Part shown: positions 9,528-18,455 of the stretch, in pieces
Numbering within the stretch: position 1 is the first letter of the stretch
Layout of the letters: every line of letters starts with the position of its first letter
NCBI RefSeq assembly: GCF_963667985.1
Contig: NZ_OY764081.1
Coordinates: forward strand, 1,054,001 to 1,118,000
Length of the DNA stretch: 64,000 nt
DNA from: an uncultured Methanocorpusculum sp.
GTDB lineage: Archaea; Halobacteriota; Methanomicrobia; Methanomicrobiales; Methanocorpusculaceae
Direction: 5' to 3'
The notes under the pieces: generated by a model
What the model saw: only the letters and a program-made list of their open reading frames with translations
Database searches by the model: none
What the model was told of the DNA's origin: nothing
Program-made: the position numbers and the translations under genes

Positions 9528-9938
9528 TCACTTCAACGGAACATACTTACTCGACTTGGTTGCACCGATACCGGCACTTCCGTGGGTAACTTTCTTGCGG
9601 GTCAAGGCGAACTCTCCAAAGTAGTGGAAAACTCCTTCGACCGGGATCTCTACGTTAACGAACTCCTTACCGGAGTAGATGGCAACATTCTTGCCGACCA
9701 TTTCGGGGAGGATAATCATTGAACGGCTGTGGGTTCTTACACCGTCACCTTCAGCGATCTTCGCGCGAACGTCCTCTTCATCACGGGTAAATCCGCGAAG
9801 GACCTTTCTCCGGGCGCCGCTGGGCATAATAGCGAGAAGCTCGTCCATGGACATGGCCTTGAGCTGCTCAATATTGTAGCCGTGATAGGTGTATTCCTCT
9901 CGCCGCTTTGGCATTCTTTTAGTAGTTTTCTTTGCCAT
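9528..9938 (-). CDS. rps19: Small subunit ribosomal protein uS19
   Basis: uS19 is in the head of the 30S subunit. The 136-residue archaeal form has an N-terminal extension (RRKVLRGFTRDEEDVRAKIA) before the S19 core (RSMIILPEMVGKNVAIYSGK, HYFGEFALTRKKVTHGSAG). It starts 6 bases after uL2, and a GGAGGTG ribosome binding site precedes the ATG. Confidence 0.97.
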   Translation of the reverse strand: MAKKTTKRMPKRREEYTYHGYNIEQLKAMSMDELLAIMPSGARRKVLRGFTRDEEDVRAKIAEGDGVRTHSRSMIILPEMVGKNVAIYSGKEFVNVEIPVEGVFHYFGEFALTRKKVTHGSAGIGATKSSKYVPLK

Positions 9939-9944
9939 TTACGT

Positions 9945-10667
9945 TCACCTCCGATATCCGGTTTTGCGTGCGGCGACAGATCCGACTTTTCTACCGGGCG
10001 ATGCACCGCGTGCAACGGTCTTTGGCTTACCTGGGTGCTGATGTCCTCCACCACCGAATGGGTGATCGATGACGTTCATAGCGACACCACGGGTTCTTGG
10101 CCAGCGGGTTGCCGAGGTCTTCATCTTGTGATACTGCTTACCTGCTTTCAGGATCGGCTTGTCGATGCGTCCTCCGCCGGCGACAAGGCCAACGGTTGCA
10201 AGACATGCTTCATTGAACCATTTCGGTTTGCCTGAGGGCATTCTGACACCGACTTTACCAGCGGATTTACCGATGATAACAGCCTGGACTCCGCTTGCAC
10301 GAACGAATTTACCTCCGTCTCCGGGGCGTGCTTCGATGTTGCAGACAGCAACTCCGGTTGGAATTGCTGAAAGTGGTAACGAATTACCGTTTTCGACAGT
10401 GGCTTCAGGTCCCCATACAAGTTCCTGGCCAATACCGACACCTTCGGTAATCAGTGCGTATTCTTTCTTGTCGGATGCCTGGCCTTCGATCTTCACGACA
10501 GCAATCGGCGTGTGACGTGCCGGGTCGTGTTCGATGTCGATGACGGTTGCACGAACAGTCTGAAGAGCGGAGCCAAAGTGCTTGAGCTCTGCTTTATACT
10601 GATGCGACGGGGCGCGGTAGGTTGGTCCGCCTTTTCCACGTGCCTGTGTACTGATTCTGTGTCCCAT
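9945..10667 (-). CDS. rpl2: Large subunit ribosomal protein uL2
   Basis: uL2 is a core protein near the peptidyl transferase centre. The 240-residue product has the archaeal N-terminus (GHRISTQARGKGGPTYRAPS), the central GNSLPLSAIPTGVAVCNIEA segment, and the C-terminal TRGVAMNVIDHPFGGGGHQH stretch containing the conserved histidine region. It lies 10 bases after uL23. Confidence 0.98.
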   Translation of the reverse strand: MGHRISTQARGKGGPTYRAPSHQYKAELKHFGSALQTVRATVIDIEHDPARHTPIAVVKIEGQASDKKEYALITEGVGIGQELVWGPEATVENGNSLPLSAIPTGVAVCNIEARPGDGGKFVRASGVQAVIIGKSAGKVGVRMPSGKPKWFNEACLATVGLVAGGGRIDKPILKAGKQYHKMKTSATRWPRTRGVAMNVIDHPFGGGGHQHPGKPKTVARGASPGRKVGSVAARKTGYRR

Positions 10668-10677
10668 TTATCTCACC

Positions 10678-10926
10678 TTACACGATTCCGAGCTGAGAAA
10701 GAATTTCTTCAGCGGCGTTTTTCTCTTCAAAGGTAATGACTGCCTTTTTGTTTCCTTTAGAGGTCATCATGGTGTTGATCGAGACGATCTTCTTGCCGAA
10801 GTTCTTCTCCATTGCTGCCTTGATGGATGCCTTACCGGCTTCCTTCTCAACAATGAAGGAGAGCTGGTTTGAGTTCTCTAAAAGGACCATAGCTTTTTCT
10901 GTTACGAGGGGGTGTGCAATTGTCAT
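10678..10926 (-). CDS. rpl23: Large subunit ribosomal protein uL23
   Basis: uL23 (82 residues) sits at the tunnel exit and docks SRP and SecY. The archaeal signature HPLVTEKAMVLLENSNQLSF begins at residue 5. It starts 2 bases after the uL4 stop. The N-terminus is short, as in archaeal uL23. Confidence 0.97.
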   Translation of the reverse strand: MTIAHPLVTEKAMVLLENSNQLSFIVEKEAGKASIKAAMEKNFGKKIVSINTMMTSKGNKKAVITFEEKNAAEEILSQLGIV

Positions 10927-10928
10927 GA

Positions 10929-11672
10929 TTAGGCCTCCACGAACTTCTTGATTGCAGCTTCGGTCCAGACGGTCAGTCTGCCTGCGTCGGCTCCGGGTGC
11001 AAGAACGTTGATGTTCAGGGCATTGACGGATACGCAGTCGACTCCTGCGATGTTCGCACCTGCAAGGAATTCACCGGACGTTACGATAAGAGCGGACTTT
11101 GCCTGCTTGTATTTACGTCCACGTGTCTTTCCACGACCTGCGCGGATATTTCTGGAGAGTCTTGCACGCTCAAGATCGGCACCAAGGCCAAGTGCCACAA
11201 GGGCAAGTTTGACTTCAGCTGTCTTGGCGATCTGCTCAAAGGAGTCATCGACAATGATTGCTGCTTCGCCTTCGAATTTGTGACCGCGGGCGGCAACAAG
11301 TTCGGTGTTAACGGTAGCTGCAATGGCAGAGCGGATTGCCTTTACTTTCTCTTTCTTGTTGATCTTCTCAACAAGGATCTTCTCTGCTTTTGGTGCATGT
11401 GCCGGGTGACCGCCTTTGGTCTGAGGTACTTTTGCACCGCGGCTTCCGTTTTTGATACGCGGGATCTTGGATTCACCGCGTTTGGATCCCCAGCCTTCTG
11501 CAGAGGTTCTCATACCTGCATACGGGTCTGCCCCGTGAGGCTGGTAATGTTCGCTCTGGTATGCGAGGACGGCCCTCTTGATGAGGTCCGGGCGATATGC
11601 TTCGTCGAAAACGGCCGGGAGTTCGATTTCATGGAGGACTGAGCCGTTAATTGCTTTTACATTTGCTTTCAT
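10929..11672 (-). CDS. rpl4: Large subunit ribosomal protein uL4
   Basis: uL4 (247 residues) has the archaeal/eukaryotic layout. The tunnel-reaching loop lies around residues 54-80 (TSAEGWGSKRGESKIPRIKN), and the RGRKYKQAKSALIV segment near residue 185 is typical. It begins 8 bases after uL3. Confidence 0.97.
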   Translation of the reverse strand: MKANVKAINGSVLHEIELPAVFDEAYRPDLIKRAVLAYQSEHYQPHGADPYAGMRTSAEGWGSKRGESKIPRIKNGSRGAKVPQTKGGHPAHAPKAEKILVEKINKKEKVKAIRSAIAATVNTELVAARGHKFEGEAAIIVDDSFEQIAKTAEVKLALVALGLGADLERARLSRNIRAGRGKTRGRKYKQAKSALIVTSGEFLAGANIAGVDCVSVNALNINVLAPGADAGRLTVWTEAAIKKFVEA

Positions 11673-11680
11673 CGGTCATT

Positions 11681-12682
11681 TCACCCCTGTTTGCTCTGAA
11701 GACTGACATATTCTACAACCGGGGCCTGAATCTTCTGCTCGCCCATACGGGTTGCTGAACGGATTCTAACAAGACGCTTTGCCGGTCCGGGAATGCTTCC
11801 TTTGATCAGGACGTAGTTGTTACGTACAAGACCGTAGTGGAGGAAGCCGCCTGCCGGGTTGATTTCGTCTGCGTTCTCACCGATCTTGATGATGCGTTTG
11901 TTGAACTCAGTACGCTGCTGGAAACCCATCTGACCCGGCATTGGTACCTGCCAGCGGACGTGGTGGGGAGTCCATGGACCAAGAGTTCCGATATGTCTTT
12001 CCTTCTTGGTTCTTGCGTGCTTTCTCTTACGAAGGGTAATGCCGAATCTCTTGACGGCGCCCTGGAATCCTTTTCCTTTGGTGATACCGGTAATGTCGGC
12101 AAACTGACCCTCGCTTAAGAGGGACTTCATATCGACATCGGTTCCAAGGATGGAAAGAGCGTAGTCAAAGCGTTCCTGTACACTGCCGCCTGCAACACGG
12201 ATCTCCATAAGGTCCGGGACCTTCTTTGGAATACCGGTGAGTTCAGTCGGTTTGGTGTACATGAGCACCATTACTTCAACAACATCGCCAATTGCAGCAT
12301 TGATCTTCTCGGTTGCTTTTGCAGCATTGTTGGTCTTTGCTTTGGTGATTCTGCCGGAAAGTGCTTCGAGATTTTCTGCCCAGACTTCGGTAAGCGGGTG
12401 TTTGCCGTAGGTATCCTTAACGTAAACACGGATGGCTGCAACGGTCATGGCGGGGATCTCGATAACGGTTACGGGAACCATTACTTCCTTACCTTCAGTC
12501 GGACTCTTTTTGTGATCGTCGATCATGATCACATGGGTCATACCGGCTTTGTAGCCTGCAAATCCCTGGAGCATTGGCTGCCCATTGTATTCCGGCCAGG
12601 ACTGGTACTTTGGTACAATTCCCTTGGCCCGTTTACGGGGATAGTATGCGAGTGACCCAGCACGGGGTCTCACTGTTCTCAT
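11681..12682 (-). CDS. rpl3: Large subunit ribosomal protein uL3
   Basis: uL3 is the first gene of the ribosomal protein run. The 333-residue archaeal form shows [19 protein letters not shown] at the N-terminus and the hallmark [16 protein letters not shown] near residue 205, whose loop approaches the peptidyl transferase centre. No gene precedes it for about 700 bases, so the operon promoter should lie in that gap. Confidence 0.97.
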   Translation of the reverse strand: MRTVRPRAGSLAYYPRKRAKGIVPKYQSWPEYNGQPMLQGFAGYKAGMTHVIMIDDHKKSPTEGKEVMVPVTVIEIPAMTVAAIRVYVKDTYGKHPLTEVWAENLEALSGRITKAKTNNAAKATEKINAAIGDVVEVMVLMYTKPTELTGIPKKVPDLMEIRVAGGSVQERFDYALSILGTDVDMKSLLSEGQFADITGITKGKGFQGAVKRFGITLRKRKHARTKKERHIGTLGPWTPHHVRWQVPMPGQMGFQQRTEFNKRIIKIGENADEINPAGGFLHYGLVRNNYVLIKGSIPGPAKRLVRIRSATRMGEQKIQAPVVEYVSLQSKQG

Positions 12683-12960
12683 TTATTAATCAATCCTTTA
12701 ATGTCCTCTTTTGCTTACGCAATGAAGACGTCTGCTGTGGTTGTCATCAATATGACAGCCGTTCTTTCACCGCCGGCTTCCTTCTATGTGAGGAATCGAC
12801 CCGCGGGACGCATTTTGTCGGTCTCTGTGTTTTACACGCATACAGCACCGTAGGGCTGGCGTGCGACACATTGGACGGAAAGACGGGAGTTCAACACACG
12901 TATATTTCCAACGTGTGAAGGCACGCAAATATTACTTTGCATACAATTGAGATTCCTTGC
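12683..12960 (-). promoter_or_regulatory. Probable leader and promoter of the ribosomal protein operon
   Basis: This is the stretch upstream of uL3, read on the minus strand. A TATA-like AAATATA with a purine-rich BRE-like GGAA lies at about 12898-12908, which would start transcription near 12880 and give a leader of about 200 bases. Within it a perfect six-pair hairpin (TGTCAT, loop, ATGACA) spans 12742-12757. Ribosomal leaders are often autoregulated, but no known binding motif is recognised here. The promoter is inferred from sequence alone. Confidence 0.35.
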
Positions 12961-13290
12961 GGGATATCCGATTATGAACACGATAACGTCTTATCTGTTC
13001 ATTTGCCCGATTTGCAGTAGTTATACTGCGGTTTCCAAGTCTCACGAAAGAGAACCTGACTTCCGATACGCTTCCTGACGTCCAGGAAAGGGCACATCAT
13101 TATGACGTTCGCCCGGCGCATCTGATCAGACCTATTCTAGGTCTTAACTTCTGCCGCGGAATTCCCGCTCAGAGTTACACAATTACGAAACAAACGTGAA
13201 ATCACGAACGTTTCATACCAACTGGATATCCTCATTCAGTAGATCTTGCTGATATCAGCCTATTGAAGGCTCCTATATAATTGGAGAAGA
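12961..13290 (-). ncRNA. Hairpin-dense non-coding segment, candidate structured RNA
   Basis: No convincing reading frame is present. At least six inverted repeats follow one another: 12975-13001 (11 pairs with one bulge), 13014-13029 (perfect, six pairs), 13072-13088, 13128-13144 (seven pairs, three-base loop), about 13175-13206 (imperfect) and 13248-13259 (perfect 12-base palindrome). A TATA-like TTATATA on the minus strand lies at 13273-13281. It does not match conserved landmarks of RNase P RNA or SRP RNA that I could recall. It could be a separate small RNA or an extension of the ribosomal operon leader; the strand is inferred from the TATA box, which can also be read on the plus strand. 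Confidence 0.3.
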
Positions 13291-13397
13291 GAGAATATAA
13301 AGTGTTGTATGATAGGGCTGAATCAGTCCAAACGCCATACACCAGATCTTAAAAATTCACAAGCAAAATTACCTGAAAAATACGATCGTAACCATAA

Positions 13398-13802
13398 TCA
13401 GCCAAAGTACAGTTCGCCGTCATTATTCAAATAAACAATGATATCCTCTTTCACATGCCGGCCTTTGATTTTTTCAGGCATATATGATGAAATCCTGTTG
13501 ATTAAGGCAAGTGTGTCAAAACGAATTTTAATATTGAGGGGGGCCGCTGCGATATAGATGATCTTTGGAGCCTCTATCAGATCCGTACCTTCCGGAAGAA
13601 TACACAGTTCAGTGGCGTCAAGCGTATACAGAAACTCCAATGTCTCCTTTGCCCGACGAATATTTTCATTGGCGGATTTTTCAATAGTGCAGATGTTGGC
13701 CTTGGATGTGCCAAGTCGGTCAGCAATCTGCTGCTGCGTCATACCTTTTTTACGAAATCGTATGACTTCCTTCTGACGGTCAGTAAGAAGCGTATCTTTC
13801 AT
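13398..13802 (-). CDS. Tfx family DNA-binding regulator (paralogue 1)
   Basis: This is a 134-residue Tfx-type protein. Tfx was described in Methanothermobacter as a protein binding near the promoter of the molybdenum formylmethanofuran dehydrogenase operon. Residues about 5-55 form a helix-turn-helix (RKKGMTQQQIADRLGTSKAN); the C-terminal half is the conserved Tfx domain ending in VKEDIIVYLN. A second copy lies at 57730-58134. A TATA-like element (read ATTTATAG on the minus strand) is near 13828-13840. Its neighbours do not point to a target, so its regulon is unknown. Confidence 0.85.
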   Translation of the reverse strand: MKDTLLTDRQKEVIRFRKKGMTQQQIADRLGTSKANICTIEKSANENIRRAKETLEFLYTLDATELCILPEGTDLIEAPKIIYIAAAPLNIKIRFDTLALINRISSYMPEKIKGRHVKEDIIVYLNNDGELYFG

Positions 13803-14117
13803 ACGATTATTAATTCAACCTGATTAACTATAAATGATTTGATTAAACATTCATTTTATTGAAACAAAATGAGAGTATTGCGCGCAGGCAGGAACGGGCA
13901 TATCTACGCAAAAGCACCCAAAATGTTGGACATTGTACCTCTATCATAAGGCCCGGATAAGAAAACATTGTGGAAACACCCGCACATTTGATTCAGATAG
14001 ATGATAACCGGCAGGATTTGTGGTTGTTTGATTTCATAACAGTGTCATTCACAAACCTTATATTGATTCTCGTCGATAATCTGATGTTCTCATTTCAAAA
14101 TGAGAGGTGTATCAAAT
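13803..14117 (+). promoter_or_regulatory. Divergent intergenic region with the mtd promoter
   Basis: This 315-base gap separates the divergent tfx and mtd genes. For mtd, a TATA-like CTTATATT lies at 14057-14064, which would place the transcript start near 14087, and a GAGAGGTG ribosome binding site at 14102-14109 fits the ATG at 14118. On the tfx side, two copies of TGATTAA lie near the TATA box. Nothing else was recognised in the middle. Confidence 0.5.
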
Positions 14118-14960
14118 ATGGTAGTTAAGGTAGGAGTTGCAAAACTCGGTAACATCGCATCAGGTGTTATGGCAGAGTTACTTTTAGATGAGCGTGCAGA
14201 CCGTGAAGACATGATGACATTCATGGCAACTTCCGGAACCAAACTGCAGAAGGAAGATGTTGACCGTGTCGTTTCAAACCTGAAAGCATGGCAGCCCGAC
14301 TTCGCAATTGTTGTCTCCCCAAACGGAGTTCTCGAGGGCCCCGTTGGTGCACGTGAAGATCTCAAAGCAGCAGGTATCCCGACCATCGTCATCACTGACG
14401 ATGTCACAACCAAGAAAGAAGGCTGGGAAGCACTCAAGGCATCCGGCTTCGGCTACATCATCGTCAAAGCAGACGCAATGATCGGTGCACGCCGCGAATT
14501 CCTCGACCCAGTCGAGATGGCTGACTACAACGGCAACCTCGTGAAAGTCCTTGCACTTACCGGTGCATTCCGCAAACTCCAGACAGAGCTTGACAAAGTC
14601 ATCGACCAGGTGAAAGCAGGCAAGAAAGGTGCAGAGCTCGAACTCCCGAAACTCGTTCTGAACTCTGACAACTCGACCAAAGGCGAGTTCACAAACCCCT
14701 ATGCACAGGCAAAAGCACGTGCAGCATACGAGATCGCACAGGCAGTTGCAGGTGTCAACGTTAAAGGCTGTTTCATGACCAAAGAGTGGACAGACTACGT
14801 ACCAATCGTCACCTCAGCACACGAAATGATGCGTGCAGCAGCAGAGCTTTGTGACCAGGCACGCGAACTCGAGAAGGGATGCGACGGTATTATCCGCAAG
14901 CCGCACAAGAAGACCGGTGAGATCGTCTCCAAGGTCGCCCTTATCAGCAAGCCCGAGTAA
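14118..14960 (+). CDS. mtd: F420-dependent methylenetetrahydromethanopterin dehydrogenase
   Basis: Mtd reversibly reduces methenyl-H4MPT to methylene-H4MPT with F420H2, a central step of methanogenesis in the cytoplasm. The 280-residue product starts [19 protein letters not shown], the Mtd signature, and carries the family segments [19 protein letters not shown] and the C-terminal [18 protein letters not shown]. An ATG six codons upstream is in frame, but the GAGGTG ribosome binding site fits 14118. The gene stands alone with its own promoter and terminator, and its codon use looks strongly biased, as expected for a highly expressed enzyme. Confidence 0.97.
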   Translation: MVVKVGVAKLGNIASGVMAELLLDERADREDMMTFMATSGTKLQKEDVDRVVSNLKAWQPDFAIVVSPNGVLEGPVGAREDLKAAGIPTIVITDDVTTKKEGWEALKASGFGYIIVKADAMIGARREFLDPVEMADYNGNLVKVLALTGAFRKLQTELDKVIDQVKAGKKGAELELPKLVLNSDNSTKGEFTNPYAQAKARAAYEIAQAVAGVNVKGCFMTKEWTDYVPIVTSAHEMMRAAAELCDQARELEKGCDGIIRKPHKKTGEIVSKVALISKPE

Positions 14961-14995
14961 TCGGACCTCAAATTTACCATTTTTCTTATTGGATT

Positions 14996-15024
14996 CAGAA
15001 GTAGGGAAAAAAAACCCACTTCTG
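14996..15024 (+). terminator. Terminator hairpin after mtd
   Basis: A stem of CAGAAGT/ACTTCTG plus GGG/CCC, with one bulged A and an eight-A loop, starts 36 bases after the mtd stop and is followed by a short AT-rich stretch. The opposite gene pdxT has its own run of nine T residues (minus strand) near 15061-15069. Confidence 0.6.
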
Positions 15025-15080
15025 TATTTAATGACAGACAATCATTATAGATCTGGAATTTAAAAAAAAAGATAGATTAT

Positions 15081-15650
15081 TTAATTTGTTCCCGAGATCA
15101 TACCCAGGAAATACTGGTGAACGGACATATCTTCACCAAGTTCCGGATGGAAAGAGAGAACAAGCTGATTATCTTCACGGGCAGCAACAACGATTCCATC
15201 AACCTCTGCGAGTACTTTGACATTTTTACCGACATGTGTAATCACCGGAGCACGTATAAAGGTCATCAGAATATCTCCAGCCCCGGCAAACGGCGCCACC
15301 GCTTCAAAACTGCCTAGCTGACGACCGTAAGCATTCCGTACAGCAGTTATGTCCATCGTTCCAAGAGACGGACTCCCGCCCTCAACAGATTTTGCAAGAA
15401 GAATCAGACCGGCACAGGTACCCATTACCGGAGTGCCGGCCGTGATAAGTGAGCGAAGCTTTTCAAAGAGACCAAGATCCTGCAAAAGCTTCGACATGAC
15501 AGTGCTTTCACCCCCCGGAAGGATGAGACCATCCGGTATTTCTTTAAGATCTGAGATATTTCGAATCTCAAACGTCTCGACACCCAGACGTTCCAGCATC
15601 CTGATGTGTTCGATGAATGCACCCTGCAGTGCCAGAACACCGACCCTCAC
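15081..15650 (-). CDS. pdxT: Pyridoxal 5'-phosphate synthase glutaminase subunit PdxT
   Basis: PdxT hydrolyses glutamine and passes ammonia to PdxS in the DXP-independent vitamin B6 route. The 189-residue class I glutamine amidotransferase has GVLALQGAFIEHIRMLERLG at the start, the LPGGESTVMSKLL oxyanion segment near residue 45, the catalytic cysteine in GTCAGLILLAK near residue 79, and the His-Glu pair in SFHPEL near residue 168. It lies 2 bases after pdxS and is surely cotranscribed. Confidence 0.97.
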   Translation of the reverse strand: MRVGVLALQGAFIEHIRMLERLGVETFEIRNISDLKEIPDGLILPGGESTVMSKLLQDLGLFEKLRSLITAGTPVMGTCAGLILLAKSVEGGSPSLGTMDITAVRNAYGRQLGSFEAVAPFAGAGDILMTFIRAPVITHVGKNVKVLAEVDGIVVAAREDNQLVLSFHPELGEDMSVHQYFLGMISGTN

Positions 15651-15652
15651 CG

Positions 15653-16528
15653 TTATTTTCCCCGTTCAGCCATCAGGATAGAAATTTCGTCTGCGTTGAT
15701 ACCAACCATTGCCTCGCCAAGATCTTCTGAGAGTTCGGCAAGCATGGAGGGATTATTATAGTTCGTAACGGCCTTCACGACGGCGGCGGCACGTTTTGCC
15801 GGATTACTGGATTTGAAAATACCGGAACCGACGAATACTCCCTCAGCCCCAAGCTGCATCATCAGCGCGGCATCGGCCGGAGTTGCAACTCCGCCTGCAG
15901 CGAAGTTGACGACCGGAAGTTTACCGTTATCATGGACAAACTGCAGAAGCGAAATTGGAACCTGCATATCTTTTGCTGCAACGTATAATTCATCCTGACG
16001 AAGACTGACGACGCGGCGAATCTCGCTGTTCATTGTACGCATGTGACGAACCGCCTGAACGATATCTCCAGTACCTGCCTCGCCTTTGGTTCGAATCATC
16101 GTTGCACCTTCGGCAACGCGGCGAAGAGCCTCTCCGAGATCACGGGCGCCGCAGATAAACGGAACATTGAACTTGTTTTTATCGATGTGGTTGAGGTCAT
16201 CGGCAGGTGATAACACTTCGCTCTCGTCAATGTAATCAATCTCGATTGCTTCGAGGATCTGCGCTTCAACAAAATGACCGATACGGACCTTGGCCATAAC
16301 CGGAATCGAGACCGCGTTCTGGATACCTTTGATCATCTTCGGGTCGCTCATTCGGGAAACGCCACCGGCGGCACGAATATCGGCCGGAATACGCTCCAGA
16401 GCCATAACAGCACAGGCTCCTGCATCCTCTGCAATCTTTGCCTGCTCCGGGGAGGTGACGTCCATAATCACCCCTCCTTTCAGCATCTGCGCAAGTTCCT
16501 TATTAAGTTTTGAACGATTTTCTGTCAT
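15653..16528 (-). CDS. pdxS: Pyridoxal 5'-phosphate synthase lyase subunit PdxS
   Basis: PdxS condenses a pentose phosphate, a triose phosphate and ammonia into pyridoxal 5'-phosphate. The 291-residue TIM barrel shows [20 protein letters not shown] near residue 18, the [18 protein letters not shown] lysine region near residue 78, and the phosphate-binding [18 protein letters not shown] near residue 232. All segments of a normal PdxS are present. With pdxT it forms a two-gene operon. Confidence 0.98.
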   Translation of the reverse strand: MTENRSKLNKELAQMLKGGVIMDVTSPEQAKIAEDAGACAVMALERIPADIRAAGGVSRMSDPKMIKGIQNAVSIPVMAKVRIGHFVEAQILEAIEIDYIDESEVLSPADDLNHIDKNKFNVPFICGARDLGEALRRVAEGATMIRTKGEAGTGDIVQAVRHMRTMNSEIRRVVSLRQDELYVAAKDMQVPISLLQFVHDNGKLPVVNFAAGGVATPADAALMMQLGAEGVFVGSGIFKSSNPAKRAAAVVKAVTNYNNPSMLAELSEDLGEAMVGINADEISILMAERGK

Positions 16529-16756
16529 GAATACTCACGGATTGTATGGTTATTATCCTTTGAAAGGCAGATGACCTATCATTAGAATACCTTATTCAAT
16601 ATACCTCTGACGTTATATCAGGGTTTTGGATGAATTGGGGTGGGAGATTTCTTCCGGACAATATATCCTCAATTTAAAATCCATAAAGAAAAGGGACATA
16701 GAGGCAAATCTGGTAAAATTGAATCTCAAATATAAACCAGAAAAGAAAAAGGGTAA

Positions 16757-16772
16757 AATCGGCAGTGCCGAA
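16757..16772 (-). terminator. Terminator hairpin after mer
   Basis: A CGGC-AGT-GCCG stem directly follows the mer stop. On the minus strand it is followed by a T-rich stretch (TTTTACCCTTTTTCTTTT), the usual archaeal intrinsic terminator pattern. The rest of the 245-base gap to pdxS holds only AT-rich DNA; a TATA-like GGTATATTG on the minus strand near 16597-16605 may serve pdxST. Confidence 0.5.
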
Positions 16773-16773
16773 T

Positions 16774-17757
16774 TTACATAATCTTGCCAAGGAGGCGGAT
16801 CGAGGTCGTCATGTCGGGTCCGAGCGGGGAACCGAAGATGATCTGAGTAACGCCTGCGGCGGTAAGGTCATCACATTTCTGACGGATAGTGTCGGGGGTA
16901 CCGCAGATGGTGAATGCTTCAATTTCTTTATCGGTTACAAGTCCGCCGACTGCACCGAAGTCAAAGCGGGACAGTGCGTCCTTAATCTTTGCTACGTTTG
17001 CAAGGTCGAGGCCGTGGCGGAGAAGAAGTGCTTCGGGGGATCCTGCTGCGATGAATGCTGCAACGATCTTTGCTGCCTTCTTTGCTTTCTTCTCATCTTT
17101 GTCGATAGAGAGTGCAGTGTATGCTCCAACATCGAATCCTTTCTTGCCGATTGAGTCGCATGCTGCTTTGATGATTGGGATTGCAACTGCGAAGTCTTTG
17201 GGGTTGGATGCGTTGATGAGTGCACCGTCGCCTTTCAGTCCGGCGAGCTCAAGAACTTTGGGTCCCTGCGCACCGACGTAGATTGGGATGCCTTTCTTGC
17301 CCGGGAGTGTAACACCAGTGAGTTTTGCACCATCGTAGTCAAAGAACTCTTTGCCGTCTTTCTTAACTTCTGCACCGCTGCAGAGTGCGCGAATCTGGTC
17401 GATTGCTTCGCCGAGTCTTGCAACCGGCTTCGTCGGCTGGATTGCCAGCTTTGGAAGGGTGGACAGGTCACCTGGACCGATACCGAGGGTTGCACGTCCA
17501 TCGGAAATCTCGTTCAGGGTGCAGGCAAAGGATGCCATTGCTGCCGGAGTGTCAGTGAATGCATTCATGATACCCGGACCCATCTTAAGTGTGGTCGTTG
17601 CCTGTGCTACTGCGGTTAAAACCGGATAACAGTGGCGGTTGTTGTAGTGGTTGGTAATCCATGCGAAGTCAATGTCTTTGCTCTCTGCGAGTTGGCAGAA
17701 GTTAACTACCTGTTTAACATTGACGTTTCCTGGAACAAACTCAATTCCATAAGTCAT
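16774..17757 (-). CDS. mer: 5,10-methylenetetrahydromethanopterin reductase
   Basis: Mer reduces methylene-H4MPT to methyl-H4MPT with F420H2, the step after Mtd. The 327-residue luciferase-like TIM barrel has TYGIEFVPGNVNVKQVVNFC at the start, the AWITNHYNNRHCYPVLTAVA segment near residue 32, and the GRATLGIGPGDLSTL region near residue 88, all typical of F420-binding Mer. A GAGGTG ribosome binding site like that of mtd precedes the ATG, and a TATA-like AATATATTTA lies about 50 bases upstream. It stands as a single gene. Confidence 0.97.
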   Translation of the reverse strand: MTYGIEFVPGNVNVKQVVNFCQLAESKDIDFAWITNHYNNRHCYPVLTAVAQATTTLKMGPGIMNAFTDTPAAMASFACTLNEISDGRATLGIGPGDLSTLPKLAIQPTKPVARLGEAIDQIRALCSGAEVKKDGKEFFDYDGAKLTGVTLPGKKGIPIYVGAQGPKVLELAGLKGDGALINASNPKDFAVAIPIIKAACDSIGKKGFDVGAYTALSIDKDEKKAKKAAKIVAAFIAAGSPEALLLRHGLDLANVAKIKDALSRFDFGAVGGLVTDKEIEAFTICGTPDTIRQKCDDLTAAGVTQIIFGSPLGPDMTTSIRLLGKIM

Positions 17758-17910
17758 AGTTCTTTACACCTCATTTTAAAATTGCTCTCCTCTGCTTAAA
17801 TATATTCTGATTTAAAAAGCAGATTTACGCCAGATTTCAGGCTATTACCACCCGAACGGAAAAAAATGCGAAAAATGTGGCTTTTTGTATGCGCTCTCTT
17901 TGGAGCAAGA

Positions 17911-17982
17911 CGGACCTGCCGGGGATCGAACCCGGTTCTTCGGGTTCGAAGCCCGAAAGGATATCCACTACCCCACAAGTCC
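17911..17982 (-). tRNA. tRNA-Arg (anticodon TCG)
   Basis: The minus strand folds as a cloverleaf: acceptor GGACTTG/CAGGTCC, D stem GGGT/ATCC, anticodon stem TCGGG/CCCGA with loop CTTCGAA (anticodon TCG, reading CGA), and T arm CCGGG-TTCGATC-CCCGG. The discriminator is G and CCA is not encoded. It has no visible intron. The anticodon stem could be extended by one more pair. Confidence 0.93.
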
Positions 17983-17992
17983 AGAGTTATTA

Positions 17993-18000
17993 GTATATTT
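17993..18000 (+). promoter_or_regulatory. TATA box of the dcd-like gene, likely leaderless
   Basis: GTATATTT lies with its centre about 27 bases before the ATG at 18024, so transcription would start at or next to the start codon. No ribosome binding site precedes the gene. Both facts point to a leaderless mRNA. Confidence 0.45.
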
Positions 18001-18023
18001 GTGTCCGATGCGTATTATCTTGT

Positions 18024-18455
18024 ATGGTTCTTTCTTCATCAATAATCAGGACACGCATTAAAGAGGGATCTCTTGGCATAGATCCGTTCGCCGAAGAATC
18101 TCTGCAGCCCTCTTCATATGATCTCAGAAGCGCTGAAGATATCACAATAAAAAAAGGAGAGTTAACCCTTGTTCCAACAATGGAGATCGTCAGCCTCCCG
18201 GAAGATCTCTGCGCAACACTCTGGGGCAGATCGTCCTTTGGTAGAAAAGGAGTCGTGCTTGGAGCCGGGTATATCGACCCCGGATTTCGCGGGAATCTGA
18301 CATTATGTATGGCAAACTACGGGCCGGAAGACATACCGGTAACCAAAGGGATGCGGGTCGTACAAATGCTCATCCACACCGTTGAAGGCAAAGTGGAAAA
18401 TGCATACAACGGGAATTATCAGGATAGTTACGGTGTAGTGAAATCAAAAATTTAA
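18024..18455 (+). CDS. dCTP deaminase/dUTPase family protein
   Basis: The 143-residue product belongs to the trimeric dUTPase/dCTP deaminase fold that makes dUMP for thymidylate synthesis. Visible signatures are QPSSYDLR (about residue 28), the phosphate-binding GRSSFGRKG (residue 68) and GAGYIDPGFRGNLTL (residue 80). It is shorter than usual archaeal Dcd (about 190 residues). In the stretch LTLCMAN the position of the catalytic Glu of deaminases (E138 in E. coli Dcd) is Cys, while the Asp of the dUTPase motif is kept, so it may act as a dUTPase only. It overlaps the convergent permease gene by 12 bases. Confidence 0.8.
   Translation: MVLSSSIIRTRIKEGSLGIDPFAEESLQPSSYDLRSAEDITIKKGELTLVPTMEIVSLPEDLCATLWGRSSFGRKGVVLGAGYIDPGFRGNLTLCMANYGPEDIPVTKGMRVVQMLIHTVEGKVENAYNGNYQDSYGVVKSKI

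Noticed and set aside
12574-12918. A 114-codon plus-strand frame over the start of uL3
   Set aside because: Half lies antisense to uL3; the rest is the probable leader of the ribosomal operon.
12961-13290. RNase P RNA or SRP RNA as explanation for the hairpin segment
   Set aside because: Conserved landmark sequences of both RNAs were not found on either strand.
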